A stretch of 64,000 nucleotides of DNA from Mesorhizobium sp. (GCF_004962245.1 NZ_SUHQ01000013.1:62001-126000), one strand, 5' to 3'; positions 45,976 to 56,118 are shown, numbered from the stretch's first letter. Numbers and translations: made by a program. The notes: a model not told the origin generated them from the letters alone.

Positions 45976-47106
45976 TCACATCGCCGGGATATCGCCCCGC
46001 GCCCAGCCCTCGGAAATTTCCGCCGCCCGCGCCTCGAAGGCACCGGCTTGGATGGCGGCGCGAATGTCCTGCATCAGCTTCTGGTAGTAGGAAAGATTGT
46101 TCCAGGTCAGGAGCATCGCCCCCAGCGCCTCTTGCGAGCGGACCAGATGGTGCAGATAGGCGCGTGAATAATCCCTGGCGGCCGGGCAGTCGCTTTCCTC
46201 GTCCAGCGGTCGCGGATCGTCGGCATGGCGGGCATTGCGCAGATTGACCTTGCCGCGCCGTGTATAGGCGAGGCCATGGCGGCCGGCGCGTGTCGGCATC
46301 ACGCAATCGAACATGTCGATGCCGCGCGCTACCGATTTCAATATGTCGTCAGGCGTGCCGACGCCCATCAGATAGCGTGGCCTGTCCGCCGGCAGTTCCG
46401 GGCAGGTGATGTCGAGCATTTCGAGCATCACCGCTTGCGGCTCGCCGACCGCCAGCCCGCCGATCGCATAGCCTTTGAGGTCCATCGCTTTCAGCGCTTG
46501 CGCCGAGCGCAGCCGCAGGGCCGGTATGTCGCCGCCCTGGACGATGCCGAACATCGCCTTGCCAGGCTGGTCGCCGAACGCGGTCTTGCAACGCTCGGCC
46601 CAGCGCAGCGACAGCTCCATGGCGCGCTCGATCTCTTTCTCCATGGCCGGCAGCGCCGTGCATTCGTCGAGCTGCATCTGGATGTCGGAATCGAGCAGCC
46701 CCTGGATTTCGATCGAGCGCTCGGGCGACATCTCATAGGCGGCGCCGTCGATATGCGAGCGGAAGGTGACACCCTTCTCAGTCAGCTTCCTCAGCTTCGA
46801 CAGCGACATCACCTGGAAGCCGCCGCTGTCGGTCAGGATCGGATGCGGCCAGCGGGCGAATTCATGCAGGCCGCCAAGCCGCGCCACACGTTCGGCGCCG
46901 GGCCGCAGCATCAGATGATAGGTATTGCCAAGGATGATGTCCGAGCCGACGCCGCGCACCTGGTCCATATACATGGTCTTGACCGTGCCGCCGGTGCCGA
47001 CCGGCATGAAGGCCGGGGTGCGGATTTCTCCGCGCGGCATGGTGATCGCGCCGCGCCGCGCCCTGCCGTTGGTCGCCAGCACCTCGAAAGTAAACGCCTT
47101 ACCCAT
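45976..47106 (-). CDS. tgt: Tgt, tRNA-guanine transglycosylase with degenerate zinc site
   Basis: A 376-residue TIM-barrel enzyme that exchanges guanine-34 for preQ1 in tRNAs with GUN anticodons. The catalytic aspartates lie in [12 protein letters not shown] and [13 protein letters not shown]. The usual zinc motif C-x-C-x2-C...H reads ESDCPAAR followed by YSRAYLHH: only one of three cysteines remains, with the histidines kept. The ATG chosen has AAGGA 6 bp upstream. The start overlaps the preceding small gene by 8 bp, in the queA-orf-tgt unit. Confidence 0.95.
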   Translation of the reverse strand: MGKAFTFEVLATNGRARRGAITMPRGEIRTPAFMPVGTGGTVKTMYMDQVRGVGSDIILGNTYHLMLRPGAERVARLGGLHEFARWPHPILTDSGGFQVMSLSKLRKLTEKGVTFRSHIDGAAYEMSPERSIEIQGLLDSDIQMQLDECTALPAMEKEIERAMELSLRWAERCKTAFGDQPGKAMFGIVQGGDIPALRLRSAQALKAMDLKGYAIGGLAVGEPQAVMLEMLDITCPELPADRPRYLMGVGTPDDILKSVARGIDMFDCVMPTRAGRHGLAYTRRGKVNLRNARHADDPRPLDEESDCPAARDYSRAYLHHLVRSQEALGAMLLTWNNLSYYQKLMQDIRAAIQAGAFEARAAEISEGWARGDIPAM

Positions 47107-47368
47107 TGAATTCCTTGTCATACACCGGCGCGCCTGGAGCTTGCCGGTCCAGCGATTGGCGGTAGCGGATGCAGCCGCGCATGAATTTCGGCCAAGGCGG
47201 CACGGCGATTGCCGGCTCGGTCTTTTCCGGCAGCAGATCCCACAGATCGGGGTGATGCCAGCAGAGTTTATGGCCGGTGGAGTCGCGATGCTCGCGAATG
47301 CCGGCGCGCAGCTTCTTGACCTCGGCGATCAAGGCATCGCGGTTGAAAGTTTCCAGATCATCGTCCAT
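47099..47368 (-). CDS. Small conserved protein between queA and tgt
   Basis: An 89-residue, probably soluble protein. It has an N-terminal helix ([17 protein letters not shown]), then [17 protein letters not shown] and [13 protein letters not shown]. The His/Cys/Trp pattern is reminiscent of small zinc- or nucleic-acid-binding proteins, but I know no function. A strong AAGGAGGAG site precedes the ATG. It overlaps the queA end by 11 bp and the tgt start by 8 bp, so all three are translated together. Confidence 0.8.
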   Translation of the reverse strand: MDDDLETFNRDALIAEVKKLRAGIREHRDSTGHKLCWHHPDLWDLLPEKTEPAIAVPPWPKFMRGCIRYRQSLDRQAPGAPVYDKEFNG

Positions 47369-48443
47369 CGTTCTCCTCCTTGAACAGAAGACTTGCATCT
47401 CCGTAGGAATAGAACCTGTAACGGTTCTCGATGGCATTCGCATAGGCCGCACGCATCGTTTCCAGACCGCAAAACGCCGAAACCAGCATGAACAGCGTCG
47501 AGCGCGGCAGATGGAAATTGGTCATCAGCATGTCGGCGGCCCTAAAACGGTAGCCGGGCGTGATGAAAATGTCGGTCGGGCCGGACCATCCGGCCAATGT
47601 GCCGTCCTCCCGCGCGGCGCTCTCTAGCAGGCGCAGAGAGGTCGTGCCGACGGCAACGATGCGTCCGCCACGCGCCTTTGCCGCGTTGAGTGCGGCGGCG
47701 GTTTCCGGGCTGACCGAACCGATCTCGGCATGCATCTTGTGATCGGCGGTGTCGTCGACTTTCACCGGCAGGAATGTGCCGGCGCCGACATGCAAGGTGA
47801 CGAAGCGCCGCTCGACGCCCCTGACATCGAGCGCCGCGAAAAGCTCCGAGGTGAAATGCAGGCCGGCCGTGGGTGCCGCCACCGCCCCCTCCTCCCTGGC
47901 ATAGATGGTCTGGTAGTCGCTGCGGTCGCGCTCGTCGTCGTCGCGCTTCGAGGCGATATAAGGCGGCAGCGGAATATGGCCGACGGCGTGCAGCGCCTCG
48001 TCGAGGAATGGACCTGACAGGTCGAAGCCGAGCAGCGCCTCGCCGCCGTCGCCCTTTTCGATCACCGTGGCGTCGAGTTGGCCGAGAAAACAGGAATTGG
48101 CATCATGGCCAAAATGGATGCGGTCGCCGGCGGCGATGCGCTTGCCGGGCCGCATGAAAGCCAGCCAGCGGTCCGGCGCCACCCGCATATGCAGCGTGGC
48201 TTCGACTTGCGCCGCCGCTTCGCCGCGCCGCCTGATGCCTTTCAGCTGTGCCGGAATGACCTTGGTGTCGTTGAAGACCAGCACATCACCGGCCTCGAGC
48301 AGGGACGGCAGCTCGCGCACCGTCCGGTCCTCGAACCCCTGACCCGGCCTGACCACGAGCATTTTGGCGCTGTCGCGCGGCTCGGCTGGGCGAAGCGCGA
48401 TACGGTCCTCCGGCAGTTCAAAGTCGAAAAGGTCGACGCGCAT
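47358..48443 (-). CDS. queA: QueA, S-adenosylmethionine:tRNA ribosyltransferase-isomerase
   Basis: A 361-residue enzyme that transfers the ribosyl part of SAM onto preQ1-tRNA, giving epoxyqueuosine. Conserved blocks are [24 protein letters not shown], quoted as motifs FELPEDRIA and RDSAKMLV, then [33 protein letters not shown] and [13 protein letters not shown]. It acts after Tgt, encoded two genes downstream. Its start is 5 bp after the small transporter gene. Confidence 0.96.
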   Translation of the reverse strand: MRVDLFDFELPEDRIALRPAEPRDSAKMLVVRPGQGFEDRTVRELPSLLEAGDVLVFNDTKVIPAQLKGIRRRGEAAAQVEATLHMRVAPDRWLAFMRPGKRIAAGDRIHFGHDANSCFLGQLDATVIEKGDGGEALLGFDLSGPFLDEALHAVGHIPLPPYIASKRDDDERDRSDYQTIYAREEGAVAAPTAGLHFTSELFAALDVRGVERRFVTLHVGAGTFLPVKVDDTADHKMHAEIGSVSPETAAALNAAKARGGRIVAVGTTSLRLLESAAREDGTLAGWSGPTDIFITPGYRFRAADMLMTNFHLPRSTLFMLVSAFCGLETMRAAYANAIENRYRFYSYGDASLLFKEENDGR

Positions 48444-48448
48444 CGAAG

Positions 48449-48898
48449 TCAGTAGAGCCGGACGAGCAATGCTCCGACAAGCAGCAGCACCGCGCCGGCG
48501 ACGCGGCCAAGCGAGATCTCGCGCACTGCCACGCCGAGGAAACCGATGCGATCGATAAGCATGCCGGCCAGCAACTGACCGGCGACCAGGAATGCCATCA
48601 GCGCCGCCGCACCGATACGCGGCGTGAGGATCGTCGAAAGCGTGACGTAGAACCCCCCAAGCATGCCGCCTGCGATGAACAGCCAGGGCGCCGGCGCCCT
48701 CCAGTCCAGCGAAACGCTTTGCAGCTTCACCACCGCGACAGCGATGATGCCGAGCACGATCGCGCCCGACAGGAACGAAAACGCCGCGGCCGCGACCGGG
48801 AGCCCCAGGCCGCGCGCCAGCTGCGAATTGATCGGCGCCTGAAAAGCGATGAAGGCGCCGGACAGGATGCCGAGCAGGGACCAGACAACGCCAATCAT
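48449..48898 (-). CDS. DMT-family small transporter (YdcZ/DUF606)
   Basis: A 149-residue membrane protein with five hydrophobic helices and the family's [19 protein letters not shown] and [10 protein letters not shown] motifs. DUF606 proteins belong to the drug/metabolite transporter superfamily and may work as dimers; the substrate is unknown. It is wedged 5 bp before queA and 11 bp after the cytoplasmic cyclophilin. A link to queuine/preQ1 uptake is conceivable but unproven. Confidence 0.85.
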   Translation of the reverse strand: MIGVVWSLLGILSGAFIAFQAPINSQLARGLGLPVAAAAFSFLSGAIVLGIIAVAVVKLQSVSLDWRAPAPWLFIAGGMLGGFYVTLSTILTPRIGAAALMAFLVAGQLLAGMLIDRIGFLGVAVREISLGRVAGAVLLLVGALLVRLY

Positions 48899-48909
48899 TG
48901 TCGTTCGCT

Positions 48910-49422
48910 TTACTCGACGTCCGCCGCCACCTTCAGCGACACGATCTTGTCGGGATCCTGCACCGGCTCGCCGCGCTTGATCTTGTCGACATTGTCCATG
49001 CCTTCGATGACCTGGCCCCAGACCGTGTACTGACGGTTGAGGAAAGCGGCATCGTCGAAGCAGATGAAGAACTGCGAGTTGGCCGAGTTCGGATTCTGCG
49101 AGCGCGCCATCGAGCAGGTGCCGCGGCCGTGATTGGCGTTGGAGAACTCGGCCTTCAGATCGGGTTTGTCGGAGCCGCCCGTGCCGGCCCGCGACGGTGC
49201 GAAAGAGGGCTTGCTGGAATTGCCGAATTTCACGTCTCCGGTCTGCGCCATGAAACCGTCGATGACGCGGTGGAACACCACGCCGTCATAGGCGCCTTCG
49301 CGCGCCAGTTCCTTGATACGGCCGACATGGCCAGGCGCCAGATCGGGAAACAGTTCGATGACGACCTTGCCCTTGGTCGTTTCCATGATGAGCGCGTTCT
49401 CGCGGTCCTTGATCTCGGCCAT
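48910..49422 (-). CDS. ppiB: Cytoplasmic cyclophilin-type peptidyl-prolyl isomerase
   Basis: A 170-residue PpiB-like cyclophilin. The core has [38 protein letters not shown] and the active-site FHR, MAR and QFFI elements. No signal peptide is present with the ATG I chose (MAEIKDREN); an upstream in-frame start eight codons earlier is less likely. It is paired with a periplasmic paralogue 30 bp upstream. Confidence 0.92.
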   Translation of the reverse strand: MAEIKDRENALIMETTKGKVVIELFPDLAPGHVGRIKELAREGAYDGVVFHRVIDGFMAQTGDVKFGNSSKPSFAPSRAGTGGSDKPDLKAEFSNANHGRGTCSMARSQNPNSANSQFFICFDDAAFLNRQYTVWGQVIEGMDNVDKIKRGEPVQDPDKIVSLKVAADVE

Positions 49423-49452
49423 GTCAGAAATATCCTTTGAAAACAAATGGGT

Positions 49453-50043
49453 TTACTTGCCGTCGGCGGCGATGCGCACCTTGACCATGCGATCGGGGCC
49501 GGTGACAACCCCGTTCTGCGCCGCGTCGCCTTTCTTTATCTTGTCCACCAACTCCATGCCGTTCTCGACATTGCCGACGATGGTGTACTGGCCATCGAGC
49601 GGCGGCGCCGGCGCGAACATGATGAAGAATTGCGAATTGGCGGAATCCGGATTCTGCGAGCGGGCCATGCCGACCACGCCGCGCTCGTAGCGCTCGGACG
49701 TCGAGAATTCGGCCGGCAGGTCGGGAAGATCGGAACCGCCGGTACCGACGGCATCGGCATTGAAGCCGTTCTTCATGTTGCCGAACTTCACGTCGCCGGT
49801 CTGCGCCATGAAGCCATCGATGACGCGGTGGAAAGCGACGTTGTCGTAGGCGCCCTGGCGGACCAGCTTCTTGATCTGCTCGACATGCTTCGGCGCGAGA
49901 TCTGGCCTCAGCGCGATGGTCACGTCGCCGTCCTTCAGCGTGATGATCATGGTATTTTCCGGATCGGCGGCGAAGGCCGAAGCGGATGCAGCCACAAGAC
50001 CGAAAAGAACGACAAAGCAGGTAGCGAGCCTTTTGAGCTGCAT
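49453..50043 (-). CDS. Periplasmic cyclophilin-type peptidyl-prolyl isomerase
   Basis: A 196-residue cyclophilin with a signal peptide (MQLKRLATCFVVLFGLVAASA..., cleavage near AFA-ADP). Core motifs are [36 protein letters not shown] and LDGQYTIVG. It assists folding of exported proteins. The start has GGAGAAAG upstream; the longer frame would translate the palindromic repeat. Tandem arrangement with ppiB indicates duplication and relocation to the periplasm. Confidence 0.93.
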   Translation of the reverse strand: MQLKRLATCFVVLFGLVAASASAFAADPENTMIITLKDGDVTIALRPDLAPKHVEQIKKLVRQGAYDNVAFHRVIDGFMAQTGDVKFGNMKNGFNADAVGTGGSDLPDLPAEFSTSERYERGVVGMARSQNPDSANSQFFIMFAPAPPLDGQYTIVGNVENGMELVDKIKKGDAAQNGVVTGPDRMVKVRIAADGK

Positions 50044-50070
50044 GGATCTTTCTCCGAAAACCTTTGTTTC

Positions 50071-50118
50071 ATGCATATCGTTGCCCCAAAACCGGGTTCC
50101 ACTTTTGGGCGACATGCA
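50071..50118. repeat. Palindromic repeat element, copy 1 (3' side of coaD)
   Basis: An imperfect inverted repeat: TGCAT...CCCCAAAA on the left and TTTTGGGCGACATGCA on the right, with an 11-bp loop. It fills the gap between the periplasmic cyclophilin ribosome site and the coaD stop codon, which it abuts exactly. It matches copy 2 in inverted orientation. Confidence 0.85.
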
Positions 50119-50619
50119 CTATTTCGCGAATTTGGCGGTGAGCGCGCCAGCCACAGCCGCTGGCACGAAGGGGCGGATATCACCGCCCATAGAGGCAATT
50201 TGACGGACAAGTGTGGCGTTAATGGTTCGCACAGAAGGGCTGGCAGGCAGAAAAACCGTCTGCAGTTCCGGCGCCATGGTCTCGTTCGTGCCGGCCATCT
50301 GCATCTCGTAGTCGAGATCGGTGCCGTCGCGCAGGCCGCGGATCATGATCGACGCGCCCTGCTTCCTGGCCGCGTCGATGACCAGCCCGTCGAAGGCGAC
50401 GACCTTGATGCGGGCGCCGTCTCGACCGAGTTCGGCCTTCGTCGCCGCCTCGATGAGGTCGACCCGTTCCTCGAAGGAAAACAGCGGCTTCTTGCCGGGA
50501 TGGATGCCGATCGCCGCATAGACGGTGTCCGCCACGGCCAGCGACGCTTTCAACACGTCGAGATGGCCGTTGGTCAGCGGGTCGAAGGAGCCGGCGTAAA
50601 GGGCGATGCGTTCGGTCAT
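50119..50619 (-). CDS. coaD: CoaD, phosphopantetheine adenylyltransferase
   Basis: A 166-residue nucleotidyltransferase making dephospho-CoA. It shows [18 protein letters not shown] (the T/HxGH nucleotide-binding motif), the [17 protein letters not shown] block and the C-terminal [16 protein letters not shown] motif, a variant of ISSTLVRE. The ATG chosen ([10 protein letters not shown]) is at the normal boundary; upstream codons translate a repeat. The gene is bracketed by two inverted copies of the palindromic element. Confidence 0.95.
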   Translation of the reverse strand: MTERIALYAGSFDPLTNGHLDVLKASLAVADTVYAAIGIHPGKKPLFSFEERVDLIEAATKAELGRDGARIKVVAFDGLVIDAARKQGASIMIRGLRDGTDLDYEMQMAGTNETMAPELQTVFLPASPSVRTINATLVRQIASMGGDIRPFVPAAVAGALTAKFAK

Positions 50620-50678
50620 GGCAGGTGCTTCTAACGAGCCTCTCTCGCAAAGGCAAATCCGATCAGCGAGCCATTCGA

Positions 50679-50724
50679 GCATGTCGCCCAAAAGTGCGCA
50701 GCGGTTTTGGGACCACGACATGCA
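50679..50724. repeat. Palindromic repeat element, copy 2 (5' side of coaD)
   Basis: The same element as copy 1 on the opposite strand: ATGTCGCCCAAAA...TTTTGGG...GACATGCA. The loop differs (gtgcgcagcgg), while the arms are conserved, as expected for stem-selected elements. It starts 60 bp upstream of the coaD ATG, so the coaD promoter must lie within or between these elements. Confidence 0.85.
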
Positions 50725-50734
50725 CCCGAACAGG

Positions 50735-50761
50735 CACCCAAAGCGCATCGCGCTTTGGGTG
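50735..50761. repeat. Perfect 11-bp inverted repeat next to copy 2
   Basis: CACCCAAAGCG and CGCTTTGGGTG flank a 5-base loop CATCG. There is no T-run on either strand, so it is a weak candidate terminator and more likely part of the composite palindromic repeat upstream of coaD. Confidence 0.75.
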
Positions 50762-50895
50762 AACCTTTTGGTCGGAATGAACGACAGATGAACGGGCCGA
50801 TCACGAAGGCTTCACGCAGCGTTCACTAGATTGCAGCTTCAGAAGATGAAACCAAAACCCCATTTACACGTTGTTAGGCGCAGGAGAACACGCAC

Positions 50896-51048
50896 ATGCT
50901 GATCTACATGCTCGCCACCGCAATGACCGTCGCCATGCTGATCGCCACTGTATTCGGGCTGCATCAGGAAGCAGGGCGCGTCCGCGCCAAGGCCAACATC
51001 AAGCGGTTCGAAGGCTTCGGTATCCGCAAGCCCTATCGTCACTTCTGA
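50896..51048 (+). CDS. Small single-span membrane protein (50 aa)
   Basis: A 50-codon gene with AGGAG 9 bases before the ATG. Residues 1-22 (MLIYMLATAMTVAMLIATVF) form one transmembrane helix; the rest is basic (RVRAKANIKRFEGFGIRKPYRHF, motifs RVRAKAN and GIRKPYRHF). Third-position GC is high, as in real genes here. Located between coaD and the gyrA end, it is convergent with gyrA. Small basic-tailed membrane proteins like this are common in rhizobia and uncharacterised. Confidence 0.72.
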   Translation: MLIYMLATAMTVAMLIATVFGLHQEAGRVRAKANIKRFEGFGIRKPYRHF

Positions 51049-51099
51049 GTTCACTGGCCATCGCGCCGGCCCTCGAGCCGGCGTCGCCGTATCTGGAGC

Positions 51100-53907
51100 T
51101 TATTCGGCGTTATCCGGACCAGCCTCTTCGGCGCCAGTATCCGGACCGGCGTCGCCCTCGATAGTCTCTTCGGCTTCCTCGTCCGATTGCGGTTCCGATA
51201 TACGCTCCACCGAAACGACTTTTTCGCCGTCGGCCGTGTTGAAGATGGTCACGCCCTTGGTGGCGCGGCTGGCGAAACGAATGCCGTTGACCGGCACGCG
51301 GATGACGGTGCCGCCATCCGAAACAAGCATGATCTGGTCGTCATTGCCGACCGGGAAGGTCGCAACCAATTGGCCGATCTCAGCCGCTTTCGACACGTCG
51401 GTGGCGCGGATACCCTTACCGCCGCGCCCTGTGAGGCGGAAATCGTAGGACGACGAACGCTTGCCGTAGCCATATTCCGTCACCGTCAGCACGAACTGCT
51501 CATGCACTTTGAGGAATTCGTAGCGTTCGTCGGAAAGCTCCGCCTCCTCGCCGACCTCTTCGTTTGTCAACGCGATTTCCTCTTCCTCGCCGGCGGCAAT
51601 GCCGGCGGCGAGCCGGCGCTCGGCGACCGCCCGCCTGAGATAGGCGGCGCGCTCGGCGGGCGATGCATCGACATGCTCGATCACCGCCATCGAGATCACC
51701 CGGTCGGTGTCGGCCATGGCGATGCCGCGCACGCCGACCGAATTGCGGCTTTGGAAGACGCGCACGTCGCTCACCGAAAAGCGGATGCACTGGCCGGAAC
51801 TTGCGGTCAAAAGCACGTCGTCATTGTCGGTGCAGGTCTCGACGCCGAGAATCTCGTCGCCTTGCTCTTCCAGCTTCATGGCGATCTTGCCGTTGCGGTT
51901 GACCTGGACGAAGTCCGACAGCTTGTTGCGGCGCACCGTGCCGCGCGTCGTGGCGAACATCACGTCGAGTTCGCCCCAACTCGTCTCGTCCTCGGGTAGC
52001 GGCATGATGGTAGTGATGCGCTCGCCCTGCTCCAGCGGCAGCATGTTGATCAGCGCCTTGCCGCGTGACTGCGGGTTGCCGATCGGCAGGCGCCAGACCT
52101 TTTCCTTATAGACGATGCCACGCGAGGAGAAGAACAGCACCGGCGTGTGCGTATTGGCGACGAACAGCCGGGTGACGAAATCCTCTTCCTTGGTCGACAT
52201 GCCGGAGCGGCCTTTGCCGCCGCGGCGCTGCGCCCGGTAGAGCGACAGCGGCACGCGCTTGATATAGCCGGAATGGCTGACCGTCACGACCATGTCCTCG
52301 CGCTGGATCAGGTCCTCGTCTTCCATGTCCGCACCGCCCTCGGAAAGTTCGGTGCGGCGCGGCGTGCCGAACTCGTCGCGCACGGCGATAAGCTCGTCCT
52401 TGACGATCTGCTGGATGCGGGCGCGTGACGACAGGATGTCGAGATAATCGACGATCTCCGCACCGATCGTGTTCAGCTCGTCGGCGATCTCGTCGCGGCC
52501 GAGCGCGGTCAGGCGCTGCAGGCGCAGTTCGAGGATGGCGCGCGCCTGTTCCTCGGACAGATTGTAGGTGCCGTCCTCGTTGATGCGGTGGCGCGGATCG
52601 TCGATCAGCAGGATCAGCGATTCGACGTCGCCTGAGGGCCAGCGCCGTTCCATCAACTGCTCGCGCGCCGTCTGCGGGTCCGGCGCGCTGCGGATCAGCT
52701 TTATGACCTCGTCGATATTGGCAACGGCAATGGCAAGGCCGACCAGCACGTGGGCGCGGTCGCGCGCCTTGCGCAGCAGGAACTTCGTGCGCCGGCTGAT
52801 CACCTCCTCGCGGAAGGCGACGAACGCCTTCAGCATGTCGATCAGCGTCAGCAATTCCGGCTTGCCGCCGTTCAGGGCCACCATATTGGCGCCGAACGAC
52901 GTCTGCAGCGGCGTGAAACGGTAGAGCTGGTTGAGAATGACGTCGGCGACCGCATCGCGCTTCAGTTCGATGACGACGCGGTAGCCCTGGCGGTCGCTCT
53001 CGTCGCGGATGTCGGAAATGCCCTCGATGCGCTTGTCGCGCACAAGCTCGGCCATCTTCTCGATCATCGACGACTTGTTCACCTGGTAGGGAACCTCGGT
53101 GATGATGATCGATTCACGGTCGTTGCCGCGCGCCTCGATGTTGACTCGGCCGCGCATGACGATGGAACCGCGGCCGGTCGAATAAGCGCTGTAGATGCCC
53201 GAGCGGCCAAGCACGATGCCGCCGGTCGGGAAATCCGGCCCCGGAATGATTTCCATCAGGGCCGGCAGATCGATCGCCGGATTGTCGATAAGGGCAATCG
53301 CGCCGTTGCAGACCTCGCCCAGATTGTGCGGCGGGATGTTTGTGGCCATGCCGACGGCGATGCCGCCGGAGCCGTTGACCAACAGGTTTGGAAACCGCGC
53401 CGGCAAGACTTTCGGCTCGCTGCCGGACGCATCATAAGTGTCCTGGAAATCGACGGTTTCCTTGTCGATGTCCTCCAGCAATTCATGCGCGACCTTGGTC
53501 AGCCGCGATTCGGTGTAACGCATCGCCGCCGGCGGATCGCCGTCGATCGAGCCGAAATTGCCCTGCCCGTCGATCAGCGGCACGCGCAGCGACCAGTCCT
53601 GCGCCATGCGCACCAAGGCGTCGTAGATCGAGGCGTCGCCATGCGGATGGTATTTACCCATCACGTCGGCGACCGGGCGCGCCGATTTCACATATTTGCG
53701 GTTCCAGTGGTAGCCGCTCTCATGAGCGGCGTAGAGAATGCGGCGATGCACCGGCTTCAACCCGTCGCGCACGTCGGGAAGCGCACGGCTGACGATCACG
53801 CTCATGGCGTAATCGAGATAGGAGCGCTGCATCTCCTCGATGATCGATATCGGCTCAATGCCGGTCGGGCCGCCGTCGGCGCCGCGCGGTGTCTTCTGGT
53901 CGGTCAA
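51100..53907 (-). CDS. gyrA: GyrA, DNA gyrase subunit A
   Basis: A 935-residue type IIA topoisomerase subunit that cuts and reseals DNA. The catalytic Tyr131 lies in AAMRYTE. The GyrA box [10 protein letters not shown] precedes the beta-pinwheel C-terminal domain, and an acidic tail ([15 protein letters not shown]) ends the protein. In the quinolone-determining region [10 protein letters not shown], the position equal to E. coli Ser83 is Ala92 while Asp96 (Asp87) is kept, as seen in other alphaproteobacteria. It is longer than E. coli GyrA (875), mostly through an inserted Glu-rich segment around [20 protein letters not shown]. Confidence 0.98.
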   Translation of the reverse strand: MTDQKTPRGADGGPTGIEPISIIEEMQRSYLDYAMSVIVSRALPDVRDGLKPVHRRILYAAHESGYHWNRKYVKSARPVADVMGKYHPHGDASIYDALVRMAQDWSLRVPLIDGQGNFGSIDGDPPAAMRYTESRLTKVAHELLEDIDKETVDFQDTYDASGSEPKVLPARFPNLLVNGSGGIAVGMATNIPPHNLGEVCNGAIALIDNPAIDLPALMEIIPGPDFPTGGIVLGRSGIYSAYSTGRGSIVMRGRVNIEARGNDRESIIITEVPYQVNKSSMIEKMAELVRDKRIEGISDIRDESDRQGYRVVIELKRDAVADVILNQLYRFTPLQTSFGANMVALNGGKPELLTLIDMLKAFVAFREEVISRRTKFLLRKARDRAHVLVGLAIAVANIDEVIKLIRSAPDPQTAREQLMERRWPSGDVESLILLIDDPRHRINEDGTYNLSEEQARAILELRLQRLTALGRDEIADELNTIGAEIVDYLDILSSRARIQQIVKDELIAVRDEFGTPRRTELSEGGADMEDEDLIQREDMVVTVSHSGYIKRVPLSLYRAQRRGGKGRSGMSTKEEDFVTRLFVANTHTPVLFFSSRGIVYKEKVWRLPIGNPQSRGKALINMLPLEQGERITTIMPLPEDETSWGELDVMFATTRGTVRRNKLSDFVQVNRNGKIAMKLEEQGDEILGVETCTDNDDVLLTASSGQCIRFSVSDVRVFQSRNSVGVRGIAMADTDRVISMAVIEHVDASPAERAAYLRRAVAERRLAAGIAAGEEEEIALTNEEVGEEAELSDERYEFLKVHEQFVLTVTEYGYGKRSSSYDFRLTGRGGKGIRATDVSKAAEIGQLVATFPVGNDDQIMLVSDGGTVIRVPVNGIRFASRATKGVTIFNTADGEKVVSVERISEPQSDEEAEETIEGDAGPDTGAEEAGPDNAE

Positions 53908-54098
53908 ATCAGGTCACAATCTAATCAGGAATCACTTGGTGCTTATATAGGAAGCCGGGCCGAAACTCCAACGTCCGCCGCAGTTTTCCAGTGTCCATTT
54001 TTGCGGTGATTTCAAAAGGATACCACTGATTGCGACGATATGGCCGCGGCGCATTTCGTGGCCGCCGGCACAAAGTTCATTATCAGGCCAATTTTGCC

Positions 54099-54956
54099 TC
54101 ACAAAGCCGGAACGGCAGATGTGTTCGGCACTTTATCGCCTCGCTGGCGGACCCGATAGGCGCCAGGCGCCTCCCCCATCACGCGCCGGAAACGGCGGTT
54201 GAAGGTCGACAAATCATTGAACCCCGCCTCGAAGGCGATCGTCGAGATCGCCTCGTCCGACATGCGCAGCCGCACCGTCGCCCTGTGCAGGCGGGTCTTC
54301 AGCAGGAACTGATAGGGCGTCATGCCCGCTACATGCCGGAAGGTGCGCAGGAAATGGTAGGGACTGGTCGCCGTCTCGTCTGCAAGTTCGGCAAGCGAGA
54401 CCGGCCTTTCGGCATCAAGCTCGATGCGCCGCACCGCCTCCGCGACACGTTTCTGGTCGCGGCGGCTCGGCGACCGGGCGGCGTGCGCAACGCCGGAGGC
54501 GGCAGTGACCGCCGCGCCGGCAATGCGCAGACCGAGTTCCTCGAACGCGTCGATGTCGGCTGTCTCCCGCGCGGCTTCCGCCTCGGCCAGCAGCGGTGCA
54601 AGCGCTGGCAAGGCCGGCAGCCGCGGCGTCCCGAAGGCCAGCGTCTTCACGCCCGGCAGGTCGGCGACGATCTGTTCCATATAGGCCGGCCCGAAATGGA
54701 AGGAGAGGCAACGGTCGCCGGCGCCATGCTCGTGCCCGCACTCGTAGCAGGTGCCGGGGTTGCCGAGCAGAAGCGCGCCCGGCGTCAGCATCGCTGTGCC
54801 CTGGAATGCGCGGTAGCGAAAGGTGCCGCTGGTCACCGCGGCGACGCAGAAATTACGATGCTCTTCCTCGAATGGACGATCAGCGGCGCTGGCGGTGCAG
54901 ACCACGTCCAACACCTTCCAATCGGGTCCAGACGTCAAAGCTCGCGCGGTTGCCAT
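54099..54956 (-). CDS. AraC-family transcriptional regulator
   Basis: A 285-residue regulator with an N-terminal cupin sensor domain (about 1-110, including the Cys/His-rich GTCYECGHEHGAGDRC) and a C-terminal double helix-turn-helix (about 185-275) with SLAELADETATSPYHFLRTF and AISTIAFEAGFNDLSTFNRRF. The Cys/His cluster could sense a metal or redox signal (inference). It is divergent from the gene pair of a DUF1579-like and a VOC protein across 84 bp, and these are its likely targets. Confidence 0.9.
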   Translation of the reverse strand: MATARALTSGPDWKVLDVVCTASAADRPFEEEHRNFCVAAVTSGTFRYRAFQGTAMLTPGALLLGNPGTCYECGHEHGAGDRCLSFHFGPAYMEQIVADLPGVKTLAFGTPRLPALPALAPLLAEAEAARETADIDAFEELGLRIAGAAVTAASGVAHAARSPSRRDQKRVAEAVRRIELDAERPVSLAELADETATSPYHFLRTFRHVAGMTPYQFLLKTRLHRATVRLRMSDEAISTIAFEAGFNDLSTFNRRFRRVMGEAPGAYRVRQRGDKVPNTSAVPAL

Positions 54957-55040
54957 GGTCGAAACATAGCAATTTTTCCCAAGCGCAAGAAGCTGCCAAG
55001 GCCTAATCCGCTGGTCTCCTGACAGAACGAGGCCGAAACC

Positions 55041-55577
55041 ATGTTCAACTCATCGTCTTTTGCCGAAGCCCTGCATAGCGATGGGCCGGCCGCGAACCTT
55101 GCCGAGAAGCTGAACCTTTACGGGCGCTTCGTCGGCGCCTGGACATTTGACGCCACGCGCCATCTCGAAGACGGCCAGATGCTGACCGGGCGCGGCGAGG
55201 TGCATTTCGGCTGGGTCCTCGAAGGCCGCGCGATCCAGGACGTATGGATCCTGCCCGCGCGCGACGCCGGCCCCTCGCCTTCGCTCGGCAAATGGACCTT
55301 CTGCGGCACGACATTGCGCGTCTATGACCCCGGCGTCGATGCCTGGCACATCTTCTGGAGCGACCCGCGCAACCAATACTACAGCCGCCAGCTCGGCCGC
55401 GCCGAGGGCGACACCATCGTCCAGCAAGGCGCCGACGGCACCGGCGCTTCGGTGCGCTGGAGCTTTTCTCGCATCACCGAAAACTCGTTCCGCTGGCTGG
55501 GCGAACGCTCGCAGGACGACGGCGCGACCTGGCGGCTGGAAGTCGAGTTCCTGGCGCACCGCGCAACTGGAAGCTGA
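55041..55577 (+). CDS. DUF1579-like lipocalin-fold protein of unknown function
   Basis: A 178-residue soluble protein: a short helical lead (FAEALHSDG), then a beta-rich domain with VGAWTFDATRHLEDG, GEVHFGWVLEGRAIQDVWI and FRWLGERSQDDGATW. The pattern GxW...G...W.L.GRA..D.W resembles lipocalin-like DUF1579 proteins, which bind small hydrophobic ligands. There is no signal peptide. It is followed after 32 bp by a VOC gene and probably shares its promoter, opposite the AraC gene. Confidence 0.7.
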   Translation: MFNSSSFAEALHSDGPAANLAEKLNLYGRFVGAWTFDATRHLEDGQMLTGRGEVHFGWVLEGRAIQDVWILPARDAGPSPSLGKWTFCGTTLRVYDPGVDAWHIFWSDPRNQYYSRQLGRAEGDTIVQQGADGTGASVRWSFSRITENSFRWLGERSQDDGATWRLEVEFLAHRATGS

Positions 55578-55609
55578 CGACCCAACATATTGTAACAAAG
55601 GAGAAAAAA

Positions 55610-55987
55610 ATGCTGGATCATGTCTCGATCGGTGTCCGCGACACTAACGTCTCGAAGCGTTTCTACGACGCCGCGCTAAAGCCTCTCGGCTACACCTGTC
55701 TTAGCCAGTCGCCAGGCTCGCTCGGCTATGGCGCGGAGGCGGTAGCGCTATGGGTGAACGAGGCTCAGCGCCCGGTTTCGGCCGACGGCGAATCCGGCCT
55801 GCATTTCTGCTTTGCAGCGCCAACACGGAGCAGCGTCGACGCTTTCCATGCGGGTGCCTTACGTAAAGGCGGCAGTGACAATGGGGCACCTGGCCTGCGC
55901 GCCAGCTATGGCGAAAACTACTACGCTGCCTTTATCATCGACCCGGACGGCTATCGCCTCGAGGCCTATTGTGGAGTGGCCAGCTAG
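55610..55987 (+). CDS. VOC-family (glyoxalase/dioxygenase-fold) protein
   Basis: A 125-residue single VOC module pair: MLDHVSIGVRDTNVSKRFYDAALKPLGY opens (motifs DHVSIGV and FYDAALKPLGY), HFCFAAPTRSSVDAF is in the middle, and YAAFIIDPDGYRLEAYC ends. His4-type, His-central and Glu metal ligands are present. The substrate is unknown; relatives include glyoxalase I and antibiotic-binding proteins. It carries AAGGAG before the ATG. Confidence 0.88.
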   Translation: MLDHVSIGVRDTNVSKRFYDAALKPLGYTCLSQSPGSLGYGAEAVALWVNEAQRPVSADGESGLHFCFAAPTRSSVDAFHAGALRKGGSDNGAPGLRASYGENYYAAFIIDPDGYRLEAYCGVAS

Positions 55988-56118
55988 GCTCACGCCACCC
56001 ATCAAGGTTGCCGAACTCCCGCAGTTCAAACGGTTTCCACTGACCCTGCTTTGCTCTACCAATGCCAAGCTTCGGGCAATACCAGTATTCGGGCACGGCC
56101 CGGCGGGGAGGGTCAGAG

